64,000 bases of DNA from Carettochelys insculpta. Taxonomy: Eukaryota; Chordata; Testudines; Carettochelyidae. Both the position numbers and the translations under genes were made by a program. Location of the stretch: positions 268,871,798 through 268,935,797 of the forward strand of contig NC_134138.1 of assembly GCF_033958435.1 (NCBI RefSeq), written 5' to 3'. The stretch's first letter is position 1. Each line of letters starts with the position of its first letter. Below the pieces are notes generated by a model, which was not told the DNA's origin, did no database searches, and saw only the letters and a program-made list of their open reading frames with translations. This document shows positions 53,188-63,118 of this stretch, one piece after another.

Positions 53188-53553
53188 GGGCTTGTCTACA
53201 CTTGCCCTCAACTTCAAAGGGGACATGTTAATCAGGGTGACAGGAGATTATTAGTGAAGTGCTGCGGTGAATACACAGCTCTTGATTAGGCTAATTCTCC
53301 CCCATGACAACTTCGAAGCTTCAAACTTCAAAGTGCTGGCCGGCGTGTAGCTGAGGAGTAAAGGGACTTTGAAGTAGCACGGGCACATGCATGCCGGCAA
53401 GCCGGCACTTCAAAGTTTGAAGCATCAAACTTGCCGCAGGAGACAATTTGCCTAATGAAGTGCTGCATATTCACCGCAGCACTTCATTAGTAATCTCCCC
53501 TCGCCCTGATTAACATGCCCCCTTCAAAGTTGGGGGCAAGTGTAGACCCAGCC
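53188..53553. mobile_element. Harbinger-type MITE with long inverted repeats, 366 bp
   Basis: Ends GGGCTTGTCTACACTTGCCC and (reverse complement) GGCTGGGTCTACACTTGCCC match for about 50 bp inward (CAACTTCAAAGGGGACATG, TTAATCAGGG). AGA flanks both sides (53185-53187 and 53554-53556). The AGTGAAGTGCTGCGG.../...CCGCAGCACTTCATTAG hairpin is present near both ends. Confidence 0.85.
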
Positions 53554-53556
53554 AGA

Positions 53557-55555
53557 GAGAAGCAGGGCTTTCGAAGGAGGGGGAGCATTTGCTGGGATAT
53601 TACCCTTGGGCTGCTATTTCAGTTCTCTGGAGAAATTTATGATGTGATCATTAAATCCTCAGGAGATAAACCTGAATAGCATTTTCCTCCTTCTGGGCCC
53701 GAATCTTAGAACTCTTAAAAAGGAGTTTGATTTCACAGTTCAACAATCCAACTGCATTTAAAGAACCAGAGACTAAATAAGGATCTTCAAACAGACAGGG
53801 TTTGTTTTTTTAGATTCCACACTTTAAAAATTATTTTTCAGGAGACAAAACCACACAAAAACAAAAAAAAATCAAAGATCTGGTAATTAAAGGGCTCAGG
53901 CTCTAATAATATTTCTCAACAGAGCCAGTTCTCAAGGGTACATTTGCTTGTTTTCCTCATTGTCACTGAAGATCAGTGCTCAATCTCTAAAGCGGCATTT
54001 TCAGCACATTTCTTTATGTTTGATTTCTTTGGGTTAGCAAAACTAACAAGAGGAAATGCAGCCCATGGAAGTATTGAGGGCGCCTCTATGTTTGGATTCT
54101 TCACACTGGCATTCACACAAAATCCAGGAATACGTATGAAGGTTGTGGGTCTGATTCAGCAGTGCATTGCTGCAGTTTTATGGGGGATGTCTCCACTCCA
54201 GTGCCATCATGCCAACCTATGCCTAGAAGGACACCATTGTAAATCAAGCCTCTAACTATATGTATCTCACTAGTGTCTGAACCACTCACAAATATTGACA
54301 GTTTTATCCTCTCAAAACCCCAGTGCTGTGGGAAAGGCTTATCATTTCCATTTTGGAGAAGCAGAATCATGGAACTGAGATTAAGTGACTTGCCCAGGGT
54401 TACACAGAAAGCCTGTGGCAGAAAGCTGGACCTTATATCTCATGAATGCCAGTCCAGTTCCTTAATCATAAAGCTCTTCAGCCATGAGATAAACTAGGCC
54501 AAAGAACAAAGCCAAGCCAGTCTGCATAATGACTTCACAGAGGAGAGATCAACAGCATTGCAGTTTCCACGACTCATGGCAAACTCCTTCATGTCAAATG
54601 AGGCCCTAACCCTACAAACTTTCACAGGTGTAGAATTTAACCCTCGGGTTTCTGAGGTGCTTGGATAAACTTCTCCTGCCCATTTCAGGTAGGGCCACTT
54701 ACAGGGTTACCAATTATTTGCTTACCACCCCCAGATGGGATTGTGGGGAAGGCCTTCCCTCCCCGCTCCCCCAACACAGGCAGCCACCCACTCACATTAC
54801 AGCCGACTGATAGGAGAAGGCTGGGCCTCCACCCAAAAGCCAACATGCGGGGAGAACCAGGGCCTGCTGGGAAGAGGGGCTGGGTGGGGAAAGAGGATGG
54901 TGTGAGGTGTGGTTTGAAGGTCCATTTGCTGGACAGAAAGTTAAATGTTATTGCATCTTAGGAAGAAGAATGCCACCAAGTGAGATATACCCAGCTGACA
55001 CTGATGACAAAGCTCCAGCACTTTTGCTTTCTGTGCCACACCTTCAGAGCAGGTAGGTGGATTGCAATCAGGCTGGCGAAGGGAATTTATCCCAGGGAAA
55101 TAGGGGAGGCAAAGCAGAGCTCCCCTTAAATTCACCCAGCCATGCAGTGGCATGTAGCAAACTTAGCTTCTGTGGAGCCACCATTCCTTACAGTGTCAAA
55201 CCAGTCTGCTGAAGCTACCAGCATTCAAAGTACTGTGCCATTTAATTTTAAAAAAGAAGGCGTTAGTTTGATGCTGACCTTGCAAATTAGAGACTGACCA
55301 AGATCTGATCTATTTAATTAGCACATGCAGACTGGCACACATTGCATATGTTCTGCACAGCTGACAGAATGAAGTTCCCATTTTCTCATGAAGTGTCTGT
55401 CTCTGCCATTGAAAACCTATCCATTCATTTCAGATGGCTTATGAATCTACGTGTGTTACAGGACAGCTAAGGTAGGTGTCTGTGCTTAAAAAAAAGCAGT
55501 CTTAATGCATACACAGTAAATGGTTAACATTTTAAATAGTATCAAAACAAAAAAG
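53557..55555. other. No gene recognised; MIR fragment at 54290-54470
   Basis: At 54290-54470 the text CATTTTGGAGAAGCAGAATC, then GAGATTAAGTGACTTGCCCAGGGTTACACAG is a clear MIR SINE in reverse. The remainder has only short frames (103 codons or fewer) with no similarity I recognise. Confidence 0.5.
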
Positions 55556-55660
55556 CAGTCCAGTAGCACTTTAAAGACTAAAAAAATAATTTATTAGGTG
55601 ATGAGCTTTTGTGGGACAGATACACTTCTTCAGATCAGTGTGTGAGGTTTGGACCAGGGG
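55556..55660 (-). repeat. Penelope-like tail, reverse
   Basis: In reverse it reads CTGATCTGAAGAAGTGTATCTGTCCCACAAAAGCTCATCACC, AATAAATTATTTTTTTAGTCTTTAAAGTGCTACTGGACTGC. This is the same tail as at 47.45 kb. It lies about 160 bp left of the large CR1. Confidence 0.72.
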
Positions 55661-55860
55661 ACACAGATATGAATTCACACATATACAGTATTGCTTTAGA
55701 CGGCTATATTAGACAACGTTTTGTTTTCAGGGACACACTGTAAATCCAGAATATCTCCAATTAAGAAGAGTTTACACTGATGTGACAGAAGAAGTTGAAC
55801 TCTTCAAAGGACCTGACCTTTTTATTGGTTTTTTTGTTTTTCCTTCCCCCCCCCCACACA

Positions 55861-56385
55861 GAGGGTGGACAGGGACTGGCAGCTGGAAACTGTTGCCTTC
55901 TAAATAAGCTTGATATCTAGAAGCCTCTGCTGATTGGCTGAGCCTCAATAAGGGGAGGGACTTTGAGGCAGGTCAGGGCTTTATAAAGCAGCATCTAAGC
56001 GAACAGGTGAGCTTGTGAACAGGGAGTTAGAGAGGGAGTTCTCCAGGTAAAGGAGAAGCAAATACAGGACTCTTAAGTTAAGAGGCTGTCTGGGTGGGTG
56101 TTGTGTTTGGGGCTTTCTGGCTGTGGCTGTGGTGTTTTTTAGCTCTGTGGTGTGTGGGTTTTTTTTTTTTTTTTTTTACTCCTGCCCCCCTTCTCCCCCT
56201 CCACGGAGGGTGGACTGGGACTGGCAGCTGGAAACTGTTGCCTTCTAAATAAGCTTAATATCTAGAAGCCTCTGCTGATTGGCTGAGCCTCAGTAAGGGG
56301 AGGAACTTTGAGGCAGTTCAGGGCTTTATAAAGCAGCATCCAAGAGAACAGGTGAGCTTGCAAACAGGGAGTTAGAGAGGGAGTT
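55861..56385 (+). promoter_or_regulatory. Duplicated CR1 promoter unit (345-bp period)
   Basis: The block GAGGGTGGACxGGGACTGGCAGC through GGAGTTAGAGAGGGAGTTC occurs at 55861 and again at 56206 with few differences. Each copy holds an inverted CCAAT box in TGATTGGCTG (55931 and 56276), a G-rich AAGGGGAGG box and a TTTATAAAG TATA-like box (55980 and 56325), all displaced by exactly 345 bp. The T/C-rich stretch before each copy (about 55818 and 56155-56205) appears to be part of the unit. This resembles pol II promoters and recalls monomer arrays of some LINE-1 elements. Promoter activity is inferred. Confidence 0.7.
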
Positions 56386-56433
56386 CGGAAGGGGCCAGGG
56401 ACCCTTGTCTTTCTTTTAAATCCCTGTTCTAGG

Positions 56434-57441
56434 ATGGCAGGCATGGATAGCAACAGGTCTGCTGTTGTTACCTGTTCGGGATGTGCCATGTTTGTCTTCC
56501 TCCCCGAGGAAAGAAGGGATTTCGTCTGCACTAAGTGCAAGCTGGTCTCTATTTCGGAAGAAAAAATTAGAGGACTGGAGGCTCAAGTGTCGACCCTACG
56601 CTCAATCAGGGAGAATGAAGATTTCCTCGACAGAAGGGAGCATTTAATCTTGCAAGCATGGCAGGCAGAAGAACCGGGGAGGGCGGTAAGGGACGAAGCA
56701 GAGAACTGGCAGCATGTAAGTTCTAGAAGAAAAAGAAGGCCCATACATGAGTCCCGCATCGATATAGAGATAAGTTATTGCTTTCAGGCTCTCTCCACTG
56801 GTTCTGCAGTGGTGAATGCTTTGGAAGGAGCCTCACAAAGAAAAAATCGGAAGGGAACTGCTTCTATTGCAAGACATGGGATGTGTAGCCCTAGGGGTGG
56901 GGGTTCAATGACCACCACCCCCATAAGAAAAAGACAGGTGGTTGTGGTTGGGGACTCCCTCCTAAGAGGGACTGAACCATCCATCTGCCGACCGGACCTG
57001 GAATCTTGTGAGGTACGCTGTTTACTGGGAGCTCGAATTCAGGATGTGACTGAGAGCCTTACAAAATTGCTCAAGCCTTCAGAATGCTACCCCTTCCTAC
57101 TTCTGCATGTGGGAACTAACAATATGGCCAATAATGACCTTGAGCAGGTTACTGTGGATTATGTGGTGCTGGGAAGAAGGGTCAAAGAATTTGGAGTGCA
57201 AGTGGTGTTTTCGTCCATCCTTCCTGTCGAAGAGAAAGGGCTAGGTAGGGACGGTTGAATTGAGGAAGTAAATGCATGGTTACGCAGATGGTGTCAGAGA
57301 GAGGGCTTTGGATTCTTTGATCATGGGACACTGTTCTGGGCACAAGGATTATTGAGAAGAGATGGGGTCCACCTAACCAAGAGAGGAAGGAGCATTTTCA
57401 CAAATAGGCTTGCAAGCTTAGTGAGGAGAGCTTTAAACTAG
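56434..57441 (+). pseudogene. CR1 ORF1, SGNH-esterase type, one premature stop
   Basis: CR1 ORF1 proteins bind nucleic acid and carry an SGNH/GDSL-like hydrolase domain. The ATG at 56434 begins MAGMDSNRSAVVTCSGCAMF. A four-Cys zinc-binding-like region (CSGC and CTKC, residues about 15-36) is followed by a predicted helix (EKIRGLEAQVSTLRSI). The hydrolase part has VVVVGDSLLRG (nucleophile Ser, about residue 175), then LLHVGTNN. The frame stops at TGA 57256 after 274 codons, but the same frame stays open to TAG at 57439, supplying EEVNAWLRRW and DGVHLTKRG with the expected Asp and His. Without the stop it would be 335 codons. The TGA occupies what is likely an ancestral CGA codon. Confidence 0.82.
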
Positions 57442-57503
57442 GTTTGCTGTGGGATGGTGACCAAAACCCTGTGGGAAGAAAGGAACTTGGAGGCCGGGAA
57501 GAA

Positions 57504-60321
57504 ATGCAAAGAGGAATGTACAACAAAAGTCGACCCCTGGTTCAAGTAGAGAGGGCAGGGAGATCGACTGGTTATCTAAGGTGTTTGTACACCAATGCCA
57601 GAAGCCTGGGTAACAAGCAGGAGGAATTAGAAGCCCTGACCCAGTCCAAGAACTATGACTTGATTGGGATAACAGTGACTTGGTGGGATGACTCACATGA
57701 CTGGAGTGCTGTCATGAAAAGGTATAAACTGTTCAGGAAGAACAGGCAATGGAGAAAAGGAGGAGGAGTTGCACTATATGTAAGAGAGCACTATGATTGC
57801 TTGGAACTCCAGTACATAGAGGGAGAAAAGCCTGTTGAGAATCTATGGGTCAAGCTTAGTGGTGTAGGCAGCACTGGAGATGTGGTGGTTGGTGTCTGCT
57901 ACAGGCCGCCAAATCAGGATGATGAGGTAGATGAGGCCTTTTTTGGACAACTGAGAGAAGTTTCTGGATCGCGGGCTCTCATTATCGTGGGGGACTTTAA
58001 TTACTCTGACATCTGTTGGGAGACCAATACAGAGGTACACGAGCAGTCCAGGAAGTTTCTGGAGAATGTTGGGGATCACTTCTTGGTACAAGTGCTGAAG
58101 GACCTGCCCAGAGGTTGTGAGCGGCTTGACCTGCTTCTTACAAACAGGGAGGAACTAATAGGGAAGGTAGAGGTGGGTGACAACGTGGGAAGCAGTGATC
58201 ATGAGATGGTAGACTTCAGGATCCTGACCAAAGGAATGAAAGAGAGCAGCAAATTACACACTTTGGACTTCAGAAAAGCAGACTTTGACTCCTTCAGGAA
58301 CCTGTTGGACAGAATCCCCTGGGATGCTACCATGAAGGGAAAAAGAGTTCAGGAAAACTGGCTCTATTTTAAGGAAGCCCTATTGAAGGCGCAGAAAGAA
58401 ACCGTCCTGATGTGCAGCAAGAGAAGTAAATATGGTAGGAGACCAGACTGGCTTACTGGGGAAATCCTTGGAAAACTTAGGCACAAAAAGGGAGCTTACA
58501 AAAAGTGGAAACTGGGACAGTTGTCTAGGGAGGGGTATAAATGTATAGCTTGAGAATGTAGGGCAGTTATCAGGAAGGTGAAAGCACAACTGGAATTGTG
58601 ACTTGCGAGGAATGTGAAGGATAACAAGAAAAGTTTCTACAGGCATGTTAGGAAGAAGAAGGTGATCAGAGAGGGCGTGGGGCCCCTACTGGATGAAGGA
58701 GATAACCCAATGACAGATGATGTAGGGAAAGCTGAAGTACTTAATGCTTTTTTTGCCTCTGTCTTCACTGACAAGCACAGCTCCCAGACTAATGCGATAA
58801 GTGATGCACTGTGGGATGAAGGTGGACAGCCTATGGTGGCAAAAGAACAGGTTAGGAGCTATCTAAAAAAGCTAACTGTACATAAATCCACGGGCCCGAA
58901 CCAAATTCATCCAAGAGTTCTGAGGGAGTTGGCACATGTCATTGATGAGCCCTCGGCCGTTATCTTTGAAAAATCGTGGAGATCAGGAGAGATCCTGGAT
59001 GATTGGAAAAAGGCAAATGTAGTGTCCATCTTTAAAAAAGGGAACAAGGATGATCCAGGGAACTATAGGCCAGTCAGTCTCACATCAGTCCCTGGAAAAG
59101 TCATGGAGGAGCTCCTCAAGGAAGTCATTTTGAGGCACTTGGAGGAGGGGAAAGTGATCAGGAATAGTCAGCATGGATTCATGAAGGGCAAGTCATGCCT
59201 GACCAATCTGATTATTTTCTACGGTGAGATAACTGGCTCTGTGGATGGGGAAAATCAATGGATGTGATGTATCTTGACTTCAGCAAAGCTTTTGATACGG
59301 TCTCCCACAATATTCTTGTCAGCAAGTTAAAGGAATGTGGATTGGATAAATGGATAGTAAGATGGATAGAAAGCTGGCTAGAAGGTCGGGCCTCGCAGGT
59401 AGTGGTCAACGGCTCTATGTCGGGGTGGTGGTCGGTTACTAGTGGAGTGCCCCAAGGTACAGTTCTGGGTCCTGTTCTGTTCAACATATTTATCAATGAC
59501 CTGGATGAGGGATTGGATTGCACCCTCAGCAAGTTTACGAATGACACCAAGCTAGGGGGAGAAGTAGGGATAGGGTCCAGAGTGACTTAGACAAATTGGA
59601 AGACTGGGCGGCAAGAAATCTGATGAGGTTCAATAAGGACAAGTGCAGAGTCCTGCACTTGGGCCTGAAGAATCCCAAGCATTGTTATAGGCTGGGGGTC
59701 CAACTGGCTCAGTAGCAGTTCTGCAGAAAAGGACCTAGGAATTGTAGTGGACAAGAAGCTGGACATGAGTCAACCGTGCACCATAGTAACCAAGAAGACT
59801 AATGGCATTTTAGGTTGCATCAAGAAGAGCATTGCCAGTAGATCCAGATAAGTGATTATTCCTCTTTATTCAGCTTTGGTGAGGCTGCATCTGGAGTACT
59901 GTGTCCAGTTCTGGGCCCCCAATTATAGGAAGGGTGTGGAAACACTGGACAGGGTCCAGCGGAGGGTGACCAAATAATTAGGGGGCTGGAGCATATGACC
60001 TATGAAGAAAGGTTGAGGGGACTGGGACTGTTTCATCTGCAGAAGAGAAGACAGAGGGGGGACTTGATAACAGCCTTCAACTTACTGACGGGAGGTTGCA
60101 AAGAGGCTGGAGAGAGGCTGTTCACAGTGGTCATGGATGGCAGAACACGGAACAATGGTCTCAAGTTGTGGTTGGGAAGGTCCAGGTTGAACATTAGGAA
60201 AAACTTTTTCACTAGGAGGGTGGCGAAGCACTGGAATGGTCTACCCAGGAAGGCAGTGGAGTCTCCATCCCTGGAGGTGTTTAAGTCTTGCCTTGACAAA
60301 GCGCTGGCTGGGCTGATCTGA
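57504..60321 (+). pseudogene. CR1 ORF2: endonuclease and reverse transcriptase, inactivated
   Basis: ORF2 nicks target DNA and copies the element RNA. The frame is open from 57444; the first ATG is 57504 (MQRGMYNK). The APE-type endonuclease shows LYTNARSLGNKQEEL, GVCYRPPNQDDEV, IIVGDFNYSDICWE and SSDHEMVDF, but the catalytic Glu of the ITETWW box is Val (codon 57675). In-frame TGAs at 58551 and 58599 interrupt it before [13 protein letters not shown]. The reverse transcriptase gives [29 protein letters not shown], then after a frameshift [33 protein letters not shown], and a catalytic box FTND where other copies have FTDD (codon 59540). A deletion near 59570 shifts the frame again. The C-terminal part ([20 protein letters not shown]) ends at TGA 60319. 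Confidence 0.88.
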
Positions 60322-60408
60322 TGGGTTTGGTCCTGCCTAAGGCAGGGGGCTGGACTTGATGGCTTGCTTAGGTGTCTTCCAGCTCTATTGTTCTATGATT
60401 CTATGATA

Positions 60409-61052
60409 AGATGGTGAACTTATGAGCTTCCCCTGGGTAAAACTTCTATACAGAATAAAAGGGATTTATTTGGGGGCTTGGTCCTCTGTGTAGTCAACAG
60501 CCTTACATCTGAGGTGGTTCGGCATTGTGTTGCTCTGCGGGGGACGGTTCTTACTCTGTGCTTTGTAGGTGGCCACCAGAGCTTCTGGCCTAGCAGGAAA
60601 AGGGGGGCACCCCAGAGGACAAGGTGTAAGCTCAGTGGAGTGACCAATGCATCCAGTGACAACCTCAAAGGGACTTCTGTGATCCAACCCTTCAGAGGCA
60701 TCTCAGCAGGTTCTGCTTTTGTTGATGAGGTTCCACAGCCAGAGAGCGTGGCAAAGCTCAGTTTGATGAGCAGCAACCAGAAAAGCATTTGAGGACTGCT
60801 ATTAATACCTACACAGCACCTTTCAGCAGCAGCTCTCAAATGCCTCACAGATGCTAACTACACCTCACACTTTAGTGCATGTGAGGCACAGGGACTTTTT
60901 GTTACATTTACCCGCTCAGTTTAAGTGACTTGCCTCTGGTCCCACAGAAAAGCAGCTAAAGAGAGGAGAACGGGTATCCTGACTCCCGGTCCTGTGCTCT
61001 GAATCACAAAACGCCCCATTCCCTTTGTCGGGAAAGCTAATCCTGTCATATC
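60409..61052. other. Unrecognised DNA with a MIR fragment
   Basis: At about 60870-61010, AGTTTAAGTGACTTGCCTCTGGTCCCACAG...CGGGTATCCTGACTCCCGG is a MIR-type SINE in reverse. The preceding sequence has overlapping frames in several phases, none convincing. Confidence 0.45.
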
Positions 61053-61135
61053 AATGAAGGGTCCTGTGGCACCTTATAGACTAACAGAAAAGTTTTGAGC
61101 ATGAGCTTTCGTGAGCACAGATTCACTTCATCAGA
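61053..61135 (-). repeat. Penelope-like or related tail, reverse
   Basis: In reverse: GATGAAGTGAATCTGTGCTCACGAAAGCTCATGCTC, then ACTTTTCTGTTAGTCTATAAGGTGCCACAGGACCC. It is similar to the tail at 2028 and distinct in detail from that at 47.45 kb. Confidence 0.6.
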
Positions 61136-61657
61136 TGCTGGTCTTGGAAATCTGCAGGGCCAGGTATAAATAAGCCAGAGCAAGGAATCCTGTCATGTGA
61201 CTCTTAAGCAATGTTGGGAAGTCAGTCTCCTAAATTAAACTTCATTCCAAAATAGAACACACTAAAATGAAGATAAGATCCAACAAGTTCTAACAGAGGC
61301 CTGTAAATAGCAATTAGTCATGCCTTAGCACGTTCAACCTGGAAAAATGTATTGCTGCATGCACCATCTATGGACATTGCTATATCCCAAATTCTACGAT
61401 TGCTATAAGCAAAGGACGAATCCTCTCTCAGGTGAAATCTCCCTCAGCTTCAGCAAAAGTTTGCCTGAGTGATGATTTTAGGATTTTCCCAGGTTTTAGA
61501 AAGCTCAGAGTTTGGATCACACATTTGCACCTGAACACTGTCTATGTGGAAACCTGAGCAAAAGCTAGTGATTGCGACATTTGGAAAGGCACAGATAATA
61601 CACAACTGCTATACCTTTTATTATAGCTTCATTGATACTTCCCATAGAGTGTGTATT
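61136..61657. other. No feature recognised
   Basis: No element ends, SINE boxes or protein-like frames are visible. Confidence 0.4.
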
Positions 61658-61876
61658 AGAGGTGGGAAAAGTACCTAAAAAGTTACTTGAGTAAAAGTAC
61701 AGCTGCTGGCGGGGAGATGTACTTAAGTGCAAGTAACTGGTGTCCCTTTAGAAAAATACTTAAGTAAAAGTATACACACATGCATGTGTGCCACATCTTG
61801 ATTATACTCAAGTATCCAGAAGCAACAGCAGCTGCACTTTCACTCAGGTAAACTTTTGGATACGTTTTTCCACCTC
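61658..61876. mobile_element. MITE with AGAGGTGGGAAAAGTAC end, 219 bp
   Basis: AGAGGTGGGAAAAGTACC on the left pairs with the reverse complement AGAGGTGGAAAAACGTATCC on the right. Inner ACTTGAGTAAAAGTA and TACTTAAGTAAAAGTA blocks repeat. This end and motif set is known from widespread vertebrate hAT-type MITEs. A similar GTGTATT stretch lies on both sides, but the duplication is not clean. Confidence 0.65.
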
Positions 61877-62363
61877 TGTTGTGTATTTCTGAACCAAGTA
61901 ATATACTGCAGTTTTCCCTCCGTAATTAATACATTAATCTCAATAATACAGTGTTTTTTTCAAGGCTTTACCTAAGAGTTACCATTTAAGGTAACTATGT
62001 AAAGCAGACTCTAGCCACAATCACACAGAAAGGCAAACAAGTTCTGTTTAATTTAGAGATCCATAATGTTTATAGATAGGCAACCCTGAAGGTAAATTAC
62101 TAAACTAGTTTCTAGCTGTATTGTTGCCAGCATGCATACATTAATAACTGAGAGGCAACTCAGAAGATAGTTTTGTATGTAACTTCCTATTTGGGAGAGC
62201 CTAGTGTATGTAATTTAATTATGAAGACACTGGATTATGAATCACTCCTGAGCAGAAACCTCCATGGTCACTCATGAAAAATACTCCTTGGATCGTCGAA
62301 ATGGAAAGCTAGTTCCTGTTTTAGTTCACACTGCCCTCATCATGGATCTCTTCAGGCCTGTTA
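61877..62363. other. No feature recognised
   Basis: AT-rich DNA without recognisable structure. Confidence 0.4.
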
Positions 62364-63002
62364 CAGTAAAACCCTTGATTTAACGGAATAATGGGGGTGT
62401 CTGTTAAAACCCAAAGCCTGTTAAATCTGTTACTGCCCATCCACTCCCCCCAGGCTCCCCCAGCCTTAGTCCCTCCCCTGCAAAAATCCCTGCGACTCAG
62501 CTCCGCTGGAACTGCTGTCGCTGGAGGAGCCGCTGGAGCCCACCTCTGCAGCTGGTCACCCTGCCATGGTTGGCGGCCCTGCTGTGTGCAGCAGCGAAAC
62601 TCTATTGCTTCCAGTAGCAGGAGCCCTGCCATGGCTGAAGGTCCTGCCACATGCAGCTGGAGCTGCCGACCCCACTGTGGCAGGCTGAGGGAGCCGCTGC
62701 CAACGCTGGAGCTGCCATGTGCTTCTTCCACCGGGGATGCGGCGCATATGCAGGTGCCATCTGCCCGCATATGTGCCCCACCCAGGTGGGAGGAGGGTGT
62801 GGCAGCTCTGGCAGAGGTTCCTCCAGGCTGTGGCAGTGGTAAGTCTCCTAACATACTTTTCTGGGGGATGGGGGAGAATTTAGGATTTTATGGGCCCTGG
62901 ATAAGTGGACTTCAGGAACAACTGGGGTGGGGGAGGGGCTGGCTGACATCTGTTGTTCCCGAAGTCCACTAAATTGTGGTCCATAAAACTGAGGGATTAC
63001 TG
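62364..63002. mobile_element. Pogo/Tigger-like non-autonomous element, 639 bp
   Basis: Ends CAGTAAAACCCTTGATTTA and (reverse complement) CAGTAATCCCTCAGTTTTA are flanked by TA on both sides (62362-62363 and 63003-63004). The ends, with TTTAACGGAAT just inside, resemble the Tigger type. A GC-rich interior yields frames up to 193 codons in both strands that do not look like a transposase. GGACTTCAGGAACAAC and GTTGTTCCCGAAGTCC form an inner inverted pair near the right end. Confidence 0.7.
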
Positions 63003-63118
63003 TACTGTCAATGGAAAGACTACCACTGATTTGAATGGGGCTGAGATTGAACCACGAGGACTTCATCCTTCACCATTATGCTAATGGCAATTTGACCATT
63101 GACTTCAGTGAAAGTTGG

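Larger units (their letters stand above)
55818..60408 (+). mobile_element. Nearly full-length CR1 LINE, about 4.6 kb, inactive
   Basis: Order: T-rich stretch and two tandem 345-bp promoter units (to about 56385), ORF1 (56434-57441), ORF2 (from about 57504 to 60321) and a short 3' UTR ending in the CR1 terminal repeat TTCTATGATTCTATGAT at 60391-60406. The two ORFs are in different frames and nearly abut. Lesions: stops at 57256, 58551 and 58599, a length change near 59245-59258, and a ~16-bp deletion near 59570. No target duplication was identified; CR1 usually makes short or none. Confidence 0.9.

Noticed and set aside
62391..62972. 193-codon frame and a 177-codon opposite frame
   Set aside because: They lie inside the Tigger-like non-autonomous element, start outside any promoter-like context and show no transposase or other motif.
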